16,199 nt of DNA from Myxococcota bacterium (GTDB lineage: Bacteria > Myxococcota_C > UBA6777), in assembly GCA_023150835.1 (NCBI GenBank), contig JAKLKB010000146.1, positions 1 through 16,199 on the forward strand, given 5' to 3'. The position numbers were made by a program, and so were the translations under genes. The notes under the pieces were generated by a model, which worked only from the letters and a program-made list of their open reading frames with translations, was not told the DNA's origin and did no database searches. Position 1 is the stretch's first letter, and every line of letters starts with the position of its first letter. This document shows positions 1 through 6,984 of the stretch, in pieces.

Positions 1-147
1 CGTGACGCACGCTGTATGCACGAGACGCAGACGCTACCCGTTCCAACTTCCCCCCGTTCACGGGGGGATTGAGGGGGGGCCAACACCCAAAACGGCGATC
101 ATCCTCGACCCTCCGGTGTTTCCACCTTAACCTAGCGCGTATGGGGC
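1..147 (-). repeat. Dispersed palindromic element, copy 1 (left arm of a long inverted repeat)
   Basis: The reverse complement of this stretch is found at 3377-3523 with almost no length change. By hand alignment 75 of the first 79 bases match, the middle 43 bases are weaker, and the last ~25 match strongly again. It holds a G/C hairpin: six C at 50-55, loop GTTCAC, six G at 62-67. It begins at the window edge, so it may extend further left. Such repeats are usually non-autonomous REP/MITE-like elements; no coding sequence is seen in it. Confidence 0.8.
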
Positions 148-197
148 AGGGGGGATAGGACGGGAGGGGGGCTGTTGCCGATGTCGGCGGGCAATGC

Positions 198-215
198 GGC
201 CTTTGTGCAAAGGCC
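198..215. repeat. Short perfect palindrome
   Basis: Eight-base arms (GGCCTTTG at 198-205, CAAAGGCC at 208-215) are separated by only two bases. This could be a dimeric protein-binding site or a chance palindrome. No gene starts close by, so a regulatory role is not supported. The rest of 148-375 shows no convincing gene. Confidence 0.45.
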
Positions 216-267
216 CAAGCAATTGCGGCCGTTTGAATCGGTATGGCCACATCTTCGTGTCAAATGC

Positions 268-297
268 CCGTCGATTGGGCAGCCACAGGGGGCAACA
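268..297 (+). repeat. Partial copy of a dispersed palindromic repeat
   Basis: The segment around GGGCAGCCACAGGGGGC matches the right half of the double hairpin at 12469-12527 almost exactly, including the preceding CCCG. Here the right half of the stem is missing, so this is a truncated copy. Confidence 0.6.
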
Positions 298-375
298 CTC
301 AGGCACATCCTCTATCATTTCGGAACGACCGCACGTTCGTCATCAACCGTGCAGTGTTGTTTGTTGGATGGTTTT

Positions 376-695
376 GTTGAATCGAAAACGATAGGTTTTG
401 GGATGAGAAGAAGCGCAATTGAATCGAAAACGATAGATTTGGGATGGGAGGAAGCGTAATTGAATCGAAAACGATAGATTTGGGGATGAGAAGAAGCGTA
501 ATTGAATCGAAAACGATAGATTTGGGGATGAGAAGAAGCGTAATTGAATCGAAAACGATAGATTTGGGATGGGAGGAAGCGTAATTGAATCGAAAACGAT
601 AGATTTGGGGATGGGAGGAAGCGTAATTGAATCGAAAACGATAGATTTGGGGATGAGAAGAAGCGCAATTGAATCGAAAACGATAGATTTCGGGA
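376..695. repeat. 41/42-bp minisatellite, seven full units plus a partial eighth
   Basis: Seven head-to-tail units start at 376, 418, 459, 501, 543, 584 and 626, and a partial one starts at 668. Units are 42 bp except those at 418 and 543, which lose one G and are 41 bp. Each carries the interrupted palindrome ATCG-AAAA-CGAT followed by a purine-rich tract that exists in two versions, GATGAGAAGAAG and GATGGGAGGAAG, interspersed along the array. Because unit length is not always a multiple of three, long reading frames across it are not real genes. There are no spacers, so it is not a CRISPR array. The last unit degenerates after the GATAGATTT core. Confidence 0.95.
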
Positions 696-993
696 CGACG
701 GGACGATGTTTAGAATCGAAGTTAGGTTGTAGGAGGTGTTGGTGTCGGTTGTGGAGTCGGGGGAGATGTTTTCTTTGAGGATGGAGAGTTTTGTAGGTTG
801 GGGTAGCGGGTGAGGGGATCTTGTTTTCGGAAGAGATAGCGGCCCGTGTCAATGACTTCGCCGTGTCGTCAGGTCGAGCCCCTAGTTGCGGTTTTCCGTT
901 TTGTGGTTTTGCCGTTTGCGGCGCGTGTGTGTGGCGAGGGTAGTTGAAGCATGCCCTTGATCGCGCTTTTCCCCTCGTGGCGTTGTGGGTATG
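696..993. other. Non-coding stretch, nothing recognised
   Basis: This is about 300 bp between the minisatellite and the Rpn remnant. Open frames here are short or overlap the repeat array. It may contain heavily eroded 5' sequence of the Rpn pseudogene, but I could not align any of it to the intact copy. Confidence 0.5.
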
Positions 994-1206
994 GAAAAGA
1001 CGTGTCAGTCCAATGTGGAAGTGCAAGTCGGTTCTCAACAGACGTGGCCGCAAAGGATGTTGTACTACTGGCCGAAGATGTACGCGCACCAGTTGATGCA
1101 AGGGGACGAGTACAAGAAACTGAATCCTGCGATCTGTGTGGTGTTTTTGGGATTCTCGTTGGACAAACGGGAGGGATATATGCGGCGGGTGGTGGCGTGG
1201 GATGAG
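994..1206 (+). pseudogene. Remnant of an Rpn-family PD-(D/E)XK nuclease gene
   Basis: The translation matches residues about 74-144 of the intact Rpn protein encoded at 7488-8390: 46 of 71 aligned residues are identical by hand count. It keeps the NVEVQ segment, which carries the second catalytic acidic residue and the Gln of the E-x-Q motif, the LYYW-KMYAHQL helix and the RRVVAWDE strand. It lacks the N-terminal third with the first catalytic Asp and the whole C-terminal region. After Glu-74 the frame continues into unrelated sequence and then a stop near 1251. At this divergence it is not a recent tandem duplicate. The open frame begins at an ATG at 985 without a convincing ribosome-binding site, so expression is unlikely. 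Confidence 0.8.
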
Positions 1207-1219
1207 TACCCCTGCAAGT

Positions 1220-1981
1220 TTAGACGTAGGGAGAAAGAGTGGGGTGTTTGAGGGCTTTGCGTGTGTTGTTTATTTGGGCGGTGGGGACAGGAAATTCGAT
1301 CACGACAGGTTGTCGTCGGCTGCTTATCCCCATGAGGAAAACAAAGCGCAATCGAGAAGGCTTTCCTTCGAGTAGACCAAGCTTCACGAGATTTCCACGA
1401 CCCAGCGAGGAACCCCACAGCATGAAATGGCCGAAAGAAGTCCACAGCATCCCATCGCTCAGATAGAATTCGCCCGGTGGTGTTTGTTGTGCAGCCAAAT
1501 ACGCCAAACGGTGATACCCGAACCAAGCGAACAAAGCGAGCAAGACAAGCCCAAAGAACGCGACCATCGGCCAAAACAAGGCTGCTTGTTCTTCGGGGGC
1601 GTTCTTTGAGGCGAGGTAAGCCGAGACACCTGCCGCGACACTGAGCGTCCAAAAAGCAAGGAAAACCGTTTGACCTCTCTTTTTTCTGTATCCTGATTCG
1701 AGGTGATCTTGCCATTCTTCTTTTGAATATTTCCATCCGAGGAGTGGGGGATCTGTGAAGGTGTTGGGGACAGGAGCGATCGAGATATCCTGTAGGTTTT
1801 GTTGTAAGACGAGAAGTACCAAAGAAGCGGCCCCGAGAAAGATCGAGAACAGCAGCCCGTTTTGGCCACCAAGCCAGAGAAGGAAGCTGCCCACGCACAA
1901 GACGCGCATGATCCAATCGGCGGTTCGGAGACGTTCGATCAGTGCGCTGTAATGGGGTGGGGTTTGTGGCTTGTTTTGCAT
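1220..1981 (-). CDS. Conserved-looking four-helix membrane protein of unknown function
   Basis: A 253-residue protein. The ATG at 1981 is preferred over an upstream one at 2038 because AAGGAT (1988-1993) sits six bases before it and the added 19 residues look like translated intergenic DNA. Hydrophobic segments lie at about residues 25-38, 42-60, 106-124 and 135-156, arranged as two hairpins around a polar loop that contains a PPLLGWKYSKEEW stretch. The last ~90 residues are hydrophilic and look beta-rich, resembling the PH-like tails of some bacterial membrane proteins, but I cannot assign a family. It lies downstream of the SDR gene on the same strand with 126 bp between them, so co-transcription is possible. 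The function is not known. Confidence 0.75.
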   Translation of the reverse strand: MQNKPQTPPHYSALIERLRTADWIMRVLCVGSFLLWLGGQNGLLFSIFLGAASLVLLVLQQNLQDISIAPVPNTFTDPPLLGWKYSKEEWQDHLESGYRKKRGQTVFLAFWTLSVAAGVSAYLASKNAPEEQAALFWPMVAFFGLVLLALFAWFGYHRLAYLAAQQTPPGEFYLSDGMLWTSFGHFMLWGSSLGRGNLVKLGLLEGKPSRLRFVFLMGISSRRQPVVIEFPVPTAQINNTRKALKHPTLSPYV

Positions 1982-2107
1982 CGCAGCATCCTTGTTCGGG
2001 GGGAGGCGTTGTCGTGGTCGTTGCAGCGCCAGAGCCATTGTTTGTGTTGGTGGATCTCTTGGACTTTCTGTTGAGGTCGTTGCAGCGTCGGCTCTGTTGT
2101 TTGAGCG

Positions 2108-3145
2108 TCAAGGTGCGGGATATAGGGTGTTTTTGGGCATGGAGTGCCCTTTGGGAAACAGGCCGCGTTGTTCGATACTGTGCAAGGCGTCCCAGATGCA
2201 GGTGCGGATGGGGCGAGGGGAGAAGCCCAAGACTTGTCGGGCGCGTGTTGCGTGGAGCAATTGGTGGTTGCGCAAGATCTCCATGCTTTCGCGAGTAAAG
2301 AGCGGTCGGTTTCCGCGCCATCGGCTCCAAGCCATCACGAACGGCGCACTCATGCGGGCAAGCCACATCGGGGCAGCAAAGCGTGGTGTCGAAACCCCCG
2401 TCCATTCGCGCACCCAAGCGGCGATATCGGTGATGGGGACATACTCGCTGGTGAGGATGTAGCGTTGGCCTGTCTCGCCGCGCACTTCGGCAGCGATGGC
2501 GGCATCGACGACATCGCGCACATCGACCCAATGAAAGCCCGAACGCACCAGTCCGGGCAAGCGCCGATACAATAGCTGGTGCAAGACTTCACCTGTTGGC
2601 GAGGGTTGGTAATCTTCGGGTCCAAAGATGCCCACAGGATTGACGATCACGGCGTCCAATCCCCTCGATACTGCGTCGAGTACAGCTTGCTCGCCGCGTG
2701 CTTTGCTGTTGTCGTAGGCAAGGTGAGTGCGGGGATCGAGGGCCAAGGCCCGCGTCTCATCGATATCTTGTTCGCGTGGCCAACAAGACAACGCATGGAT
2801 CGAACTCATGTGGATCAAGCGTTTGACACCTTCGGCAAGACAGGCTTCAGCGATGTGACGGGTTCCTTCGACATTGACTTGTTGCAACAAGTCTTTCGGC
2901 TCGTTTTCATCGATCGAGATCACAGCGGCCAAGTGGTACACGATATCCATCCCTTGGACGGCTTGGCGAACGCACGCTGCATCGCGGATATCGCCGATGA
3001 TGCGTTCGACCTCAAAAGCCCGAAAGTGCGCAGGTTCAGGTACATCCTTGTGCAGCAGGACGCGAACAGATCGGCCTTGCTCCAACAGCCGCTTGACGAG
3101 GTGAGTTCCGACAAATCCCGAGGCTCCTGTGACCAATGTTCGCAC
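2108..3145 (-). CDS. NAD-dependent epimerase/dehydratase family protein (extended SDR)
   Basis: A 345-residue extended short-chain dehydrogenase/reductase. The N-terminal Rossmann motif TGASGFVG is at residues 6-13, an acidic GDIRD follows strand 3, the catalytic Ser region is HMSSIHAL (112-119), and the catalytic Tyr/Lys pair is in YDNSK (144-148). NVEGTRH (91-97) and NPVGIFGPEDY (169-179) are typical of the dihydroflavonol-reductase/HpnA-like branch, which reduces ketones or modifies sugar nucleotides using NAD(P)H. The start is the GTG at 3145, because a full AAGGAG lies nine bases upstream and the Rossmann strand begins right after it. The longer frame to 3211 adds residues unlike the family. 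The substrate cannot be told from sequence. The C-terminal ~60 residues are less typical. Confidence 0.88.
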   Translation of the reverse strand: MRTLVTGASGFVGTHLVKRLLEQGRSVRVLLHKDVPEPAHFRAFEVERIIGDIRDAACVRQAVQGMDIVYHLAAVISIDENEPKDLLQQVNVEGTRHIAEACLAEGVKRLIHMSSIHALSCWPREQDIDETRALALDPRTHLAYDNSKARGEQAVLDAVSRGLDAVIVNPVGIFGPEDYQPSPTGEVLHQLLYRRLPGLVRSGFHWVDVRDVVDAAIAAEVRGETGQRYILTSEYVPITDIAAWVREWTGVSTPRFAAPMWLARMSAPFVMAWSRWRGNRPLFTRESMEILRNHQLLHATRARQVLGFSPRPIRTCIWDALHSIEQRGLFPKGHSMPKNTLYPAP

Positions 3146-3154
3146 GTTGCAGAT

Positions 3155-3160
3155 CTCCTT
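3155..3160 (-). promoter_or_regulatory. Shine-Dalgarno site fixing the GTG start of the SDR gene
   Basis: On the minus strand this reads AAGGAG, nine bases before the GTG at 3145. It decides the start in favour of GTG over upstream ATG codons. Confidence 0.8.
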
Positions 3161-3255
3161 GTGTGTTGGGGCTTTTGCCCGTGTGAAGCCGTCTCGATAG
3201 CTGTGCGCCATCCTACCGCATCTTGCTTGCGAATGTGCAAAGGAGTGAGGTCAGA

Positions 3256-3384
3256 GGCAAAAAAAACCCGTTGTTCGTGCTGTTTCAAGCGGCACTGTTG
3301 TTGGTTTGAAAAACCTGTGATCACCCCGCCAAGTCGGGGTCAAGGGGCGACAGTCTATGGCGGGGTGTGGGGTGAAACCCCATA
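3256..3384 (+). repeat. Dispersed repeat family B, copy 1
   Basis: It aligns almost without gaps to 12276-12410. Shared blocks include an A-rich run then CCG, TGTTTCAAGCG, and CGGGGTCAAGGGGC, and both copies end in a G/C hairpin (GGGGTGAAACCCC at 3369-3381; GGGGCAGCGCCCC in the other copy). Identity by eye is about three quarters. No coding frame is conserved between the copies, which suggests a structured non-autonomous element. Its right end overlaps the next repeat family. Confidence 0.75.
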
Positions 3385-3523
3385 GGCGTTAGGTTAAGGT
3401 GAAAACCTCGTAGAGTCGGTCTTGATCGCCTTTTCTTTTTTTCTCCCCCCCTCAATCCCCCCGTGAACGGGGGGAAGTTGGAACGGGCAGCGTCTGCATT
3501 TCGTGCATACAGCGTGCGTCATG
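3377..3523 (+). repeat. Dispersed palindromic element, copy 2 (right arm of the inverted repeat)
   Basis: This is the reverse complement of 1-147. It runs from CCCCATAGGCG through a T-rich stretch to the G/C hairpin (six C at 3457-3462, six G at 3469-3474) and ends near CGTGCGTCATG. The spacing between conserved blocks is the same in both arms (43 bp), so they are full-length relatives and not two independent short matches. Confidence 0.8.
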
Positions 3524-3554
3524 AAAAAACAAAATCCCTGAGGCTTCCGACTTT

Positions 3555-3636
3555 CGCTCCCTCCCCTGTTCACGGGGGAGGGCGGGGTGGGGGGCTTTCC
3601 TCCACTTAACAAGGCGCGTATGGGGTGAAACCCCAC
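3555..3636 (-). repeat. Dispersed palindromic element, copy 3 (shortened)
   Basis: It has the same order of blocks as copy 1: a hairpin (CCTCCCC at 3560-3566 against GGGGAGG at 3575-3581 with a GTTCAC-containing loop), then CCACTTAAC and GGCGCGTATGGGG near 3603-3626, followed by GGGGTGAAACCCC (3622-3634). The central part is shorter than in copies 1 and 2. Between this copy and the next gene (3637-3800) I see nothing but AT-richer spacer. Confidence 0.65.
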
Positions 3637-3800
3637 AAGATCAATCCGATCTCACTCCATTCGACACCTACCCAACCCCATTACCCCTCAAAAAACAACC
3701 TTGCGTTATTCTATGGTGTGGAGTATCCGATGACACGGGGATGTTGTGCTGTGCGTAGCGAGGATGTTGTATGTTTCTCGAAGGCAAGGAGAGTGATGGG

Positions 3801-4805
3801 ATGTTTGAGCGAGTGTTGGTGACGGGTGGTGGTGGATTTTTGGGGCAGGCGATCCTCCACAAGCTGCGAGGGCAGGGGATCGCGGTGCGAAGCCTTTCGA
3901 GAGGACGTTATGAGAGCCTCGAAGGGATGGGCGTTGAGCAGATCCAAGGCGATATCACAAGTGCGGTCGATGTGTTGCGTGCAAGTGAGGGATGTGAGGC
4001 GATCTTTCACGTTGCGGCAAAGGTCGGTGTATGGGGCGCTTACGAGGATTTTTTCCGAACCAACGTAGAAGGTACGCGGCACGTCTTGGAGGCGTGTCGC
4101 CATCACAAGATCCGCTATCTGATCCACACCAGTTCGCCGAGTGTGGTGTTCGATGGAAAGGATATGGAAGGCGTTGACGAAAGTGTCCCCTATCCCGAGC
4201 ATACCGAGGCTTTTTATCCTGCGACGAAGGCCATCGCTGAGCAAGAAGTCTTGCGTGCCAACGGTGAAGCCCTTCGGACGGTGGCTTTGCGCCCTCACCT
4301 GATCTGGGGGCCGGGAGATCCGCATCTTGCGCCGCGCATCTTGCAACGGGCGCGGCAGGGGCGGCTGCGCCGTATTGGGGATCGCGATCCGTTGGTCGAT
4401 ACGATCTATGTGGATAATGCGGCAGATGCACATTGGTTGGCGGCGCGTAGCCTTGTCGAAGGCGGAGCCGCTGCGGGGAAGGTGTACTTTCTCTCCAACG
4501 GCGAACCCATCGGGGCATGGACGATGATCGACAAGATCCTTGCGGCGGGTGGTTTGCCGCCGCTGCAAAAGAAGATCTCCGCCAAAGTTGCCTATCGTAT
4601 CGGTGCGGTGTTGGAGGCGGTGTATCGGTTCTTTCGCATCCAACACGAACCGCCGATGACACGCTTTGTCGCCAAAGAACTGTCTACCGCCCATTGGTTC
4701 GATATCTCTGCTGCCCGCCGTGACCTCGGCTATCAACCCGCCATCTCTACAGACGAAGGTCTCCGCCGTCTTGCGGAGTCTCTCACAGGATCTGCCAAAG
4801 CATGA
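3801..4805 (+). CDS. OleD/3beta-HSD-type NAD(P)H-dependent reductase (extended SDR)
   Basis: A 334-residue extended SDR. The Rossmann motif TGGGGFLG is at residues 8-15, HVAAKVGVWG at 70-79, the Ser region HTSSPSVVF at 109-117, the catalytic YPATK at 139-143, LRPHLIWGPGD at 163-173 and YVDNAADAH at 203-211. This pattern closely follows OleD, the reductase that converts 2-alkyl-3-ketoalkanoates to 2-alkyl-3-hydroxyalkanoates in long-chain olefin synthesis, and the related 3beta-hydroxysteroid dehydrogenases. Neither oleA, oleB nor oleC is in the window, so the substrate is open; sterol or other lipid oxidation is an alternative. The ATG at 3801 is chosen because AAGGAG (3786-3791) lies nine bases upstream and the fold starts at once; an ATG at 3771 would add ten residues. 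It converges on zorC with a 50-bp gap. Confidence 0.88.
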   Translation: MFERVLVTGGGGFLGQAILHKLRGQGIAVRSLSRGRYESLEGMGVEQIQGDITSAVDVLRASEGCEAIFHVAAKVGVWGAYEDFFRTNVEGTRHVLEACRHHKIRYLIHTSSPSVVFDGKDMEGVDESVPYPEHTEAFYPATKAIAEQEVLRANGEALRTVALRPHLIWGPGDPHLAPRILQRARQGRLRRIGDRDPLVDTIYVDNAADAHWLAARSLVEGGAAAGKVYFLSNGEPIGAWTMIDKILAAGGLPPLQKKISAKVAYRIGAVLEAVYRFFRIQHEPPMTRFVAKELSTAHWFDISAARRDLGYQPAISTDEGLRRLAESLTGSAKA

Positions 4806-4855
4806 CCATCATCGTCGGGTGCTTTTGTTGCGGTGTCTTCTCATGGGCTGTGCTT

Positions 4856-6319
4856 TTACCAAACCTCTGTATAGTCTTTGTTGATCTTGTGTTTGAACAT
4901 AAAAACGTCGCAGCCCTCTTGCCAAAGGTACTCGTGGCGTATCTCGTGAAGTCGAGGAAGTCGCAGCACCTCGGACAATAGCAATTCGTTGCGTAGAAAG
5001 ATGTGTTGGTGGTTTTGGAACACATCTTTTGCGAAGAAAAGTGCTTTATTTCTCGGGCCGTAAATAAACTCCAGAACCGTGAAGGGGTTGAACTCCATCA
5101 ACACGGCGTCGCTTGGTGTGTCCATCTTCCCAACACATTGACCAATACCTATTTCTCGGATGACCTCGAAGCCTTCGTCGTGTTTTTCGAGCCATTCACG
5201 AGCGATAGGAGTCAGGTAAAAGCGAACAAGCCTCATTTTACTCAGATACTGCTTCCAATACTTTCCGTAGCGGCTTTCTAAACGTTTTTCGTCACCGTAG
5301 GCATCACTCGTCAGTGAATTAATATAAGAATAAAAATGCACATCTAAAAGGAGGACGTGGACACGCCGGTAGTCTTCATACTGCACTTTCCCCCCCCAAG
5401 AAAGTATACGGGATCGAGCTTGTTCGGAAAACAATTTCCAATCGCTTTCAGCGGAAAGAGGGTGGCCAAATTCTTTGCGAAGAAGAGAGAAAAAATCATC
5501 TTTGCAATTTTTGAGTAGCTCATCGGGCGTTTTTTCTAGAAGATCGTTGACCAATTCGATATAGTGCGTTCGGCTTTGCTCTTGAAACACACGAAACACC
5601 CAAAGCACATACATCCAAGTAGGCCATGCTTTTTGAACAAGCTTTTCGCGGCAGAGATCGAGGATCGTGTTCGTGAAATCACCTTGAGATGGCAGGTTCA
5701 TGCTCACGAATACTTCTTGAGGTGTTTTTTTTGTGTTGCAGAAGTCATGGACACGCGACGCAGATTGTTTTATCCCTTGTTCGGCACTGTCTGGCGAAGG
5801 GAACCATTCTTTGAGTCGTTTGATCATCAAAAAATGCTGCTTCTTTTGGTCTGCTGCCAAGGCCGTTAACAATGAGCGCATAAAGTCTTGTTGGGCTTTC
5901 TGCGTCCAGCATCTTTGGTTTTCTTGTGGTGAGGATGGTTCGGAAAGAGACTTCTGATTTTCTTGAAGGAAAGTAAAAAAGCATTGAACCATCAAATAAA
6001 GGATGGAAAAATCCTGAGATTGACTGGCCTGTCTCCAAAGGTGCTGTATGTGAGTTGCTAGATTCTTTTGTGTTGCGGGATGTTGCTTTTCGATGGAAAA
6101 CCAGATCCGTAAACGGTGGTGTGGCTTGAGTTGAGAGGGTGCCTCTTGTAAGAGACACAGAAGATCTTCGATGGAAAAAAAGATGGAACCTTCTGAATTT
6201 GGAGTACTTGGCTGTTTGTCTCGCCATGTATTTCCCAAGAGGGCGTCGAATCTTTCTTCGATCAACTTGCTGATGGGCGGAAGAGCGATCCTTTCGGGCG
6301 AAAAATCGGGGAGCTTCAT
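4856..6319 (-). CDS. zorC: ZorC-like EH-signature protein of a Zorya anti-phage system
   Basis: A 487-residue soluble, largely helical protein with no signal peptide or membrane segment. The C-terminal half (about 280-475) has the layout of the EH_Signature domain: basic and aromatic YGKYWKQYL (351-359), then LMEF...VLEF with Glu-417, and near the end LHEIRHEYLWQ with His-462. Glu-417 and His-462 fit the Glu and His that name the family. In Zorya, ZorC is a cytosolic effector thought to bind DNA and act after the ZorAB proton-driven complex senses phage. The start codon overlaps the stop of the zorB remnant (ATGA at 6316-6319), the tight coupling expected of a zorB-zorC operon. The frame is uninterrupted. 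Sampled lines are 40-47% GC, below the flanking genes. No zorD or zorE follows; the next gene converges from the other strand. Confidence 0.85.
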   Translation of the reverse strand: MKLPDFSPERIALPPISKLIEERFDALLGNTWRDKQPSTPNSEGSIFFSIEDLLCLLQEAPSQLKPHHRLRIWFSIEKQHPATQKNLATHIQHLWRQASQSQDFSILYLMVQCFFTFLQENQKSLSEPSSPQENQRCWTQKAQQDFMRSLLTALAADQKKQHFLMIKRLKEWFPSPDSAEQGIKQSASRVHDFCNTKKTPQEVFVSMNLPSQGDFTNTILDLCREKLVQKAWPTWMYVLWVFRVFQEQSRTHYIELVNDLLEKTPDELLKNCKDDFFSLLRKEFGHPLSAESDWKLFSEQARSRILSWGGKVQYEDYRRVHVLLLDVHFYSYINSLTSDAYGDEKRLESRYGKYWKQYLSKMRLVRFYLTPIAREWLEKHDEGFEVIREIGIGQCVGKMDTPSDAVLMEFNPFTVLEFIYGPRNKALFFAKDVFQNHQHIFLRNELLLSEVLRLPRLHEIRHEYLWQEGCDVFMFKHKINKDYTEVW

Positions 6320-6705
6320 TTTTTTCTCAACACTTTTTTGTTTGGCGAAGAATAATTGCGGATCCCTGCTTGTAGCCGATCCCAGCTTTCGAGCAGTTCT
6401 GTCTCGCGAAATTGGATGCGAAAGATCACGCGTCGATCTTTTTCACGCGTGAACCGTTTTTCTGCGTCCAATTTCCCTCGACCACTCGGCAAGATACTTT
6501 GGAGCATGGATTCTCGGTCGGCTTCGCTTCGGTAATTGCAATCTTCAGAGATGACGTAAGAGGCGACAGAAAAGGAACGCCGCAAACTCATCATCAGATT
6601 CACCCGATCCGTACCGACTCGATCCGTATGCCCTTCGATGAGGATACGAGATATCTCTTTTTTGAAGTTTGGCAAAAAGAGAACAACATAGCAAGATGCC
6701 AGCAT
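6316..6705 (-). pseudogene. zorB: 3' remnant of zorB (OmpA/MotB-like peptidoglycan-binding domain)
   Basis: This 129-residue frame matches the C-terminal half of ZorB. ILIEGHTD (21-28), NLMMSLRRSFSV (36-47), a SGRG turn (74-77) and RRVIFRIQF (91-99) follow the OmpA/MotB peptidoglycan-binding fold; the Asp of HTD and the Arg pair are the residues that normally contact diaminopimelate. Full ZorB proteins are around 240 residues, from memory, and begin with a transmembrane helix followed by a linker. Both are absent here, so the product could not anchor in the membrane or form the ZorA5B2-type motor. The ATG at 6705 has no good ribosome-binding site. The junction with zorC is intact. Upstream to 6984 no zorB or zorA sequence is visible in any minus frame. 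Most likely a 5' deletion left this piece; a functional short protein is less likely. Confidence 0.8.
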
Positions 6706-6749
6706 TGGTTTGCGTGGTGGATGCGTTCGATCATTTCTTCGTAACTCAA
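6600..6749 (-). other. Out-of-frame 49-codon ORF with a strong ribosome-binding site over the zorB break
   Basis: A TTG at 6749 follows AAGGAG (6755-6760) by five bases and opens a frame beginning with Ser-Tyr-Glu-Glu-Met-Ile-Glu-Arg. It overlaps the start of the zorB remnant in a different frame and stops at 6600. It may be the true 5' end of a rearranged gene separated from the zorB frame by a frameshift, or the end product of the deletion. I recognise no family in it. Confidence 0.3.
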
Positions 6750-6844
6750 GCGATCTCCTTTCGGTTTGTCTTCTTCTTATCGCCGTACTCCGTTCGCTCC
6801 TGATCGATTGGACGAAAGTGTTTCTCTTTTTTCTTAGTCTTGGG

Positions 6845-6872
6845 AGAATACAGAGAGAAAAATTTTTTGCAA
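6845..6872 (-). promoter_or_regulatory. Candidate sigma70-type promoter upstream of the zorB/zorC remnant
   Basis: Reading the minus strand, TTGCAA (6872-6867) is followed after 16 bases by TATTCT (6850-6845), in an A/T-rich tract. It points toward the zorB remnant about 140 bp away. It matches a vegetative -35/-10 pattern loosely; no operator is visible. Confidence 0.35.
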
Positions 6873-6984
6873 TAGGTTCGTTTTGGTAAGGCTTGACAAG
6901 GCGAATGTCTCGAAGCTGGTAGCTTTCTGCGCTGCGGTCGGTCGTTTGAGTCGGTGTTGCGGGATGGTGAAACGCTGCGGCGCG

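Noticed and set aside
376-695. Possible CRISPR array
   Set aside because: Units are contiguous, with no unique spacers, and no cas genes are present. The same holds for the array at 11999-12262.
343-1101. A minus-strand open frame with FSIQLRF-like repeats
   Set aside because: It only reads the 41/42-bp minisatellite. Unit lengths of 41 and 42 make the frame jump, and nothing conserved is encoded.
1065-2531. A 488-codon minus-strand frame across two other genes
   Set aside because: It overlaps the membrane-protein and SDR genes in a different frame and is rich in Arg/Pro/Thr typical of an off-frame reading.
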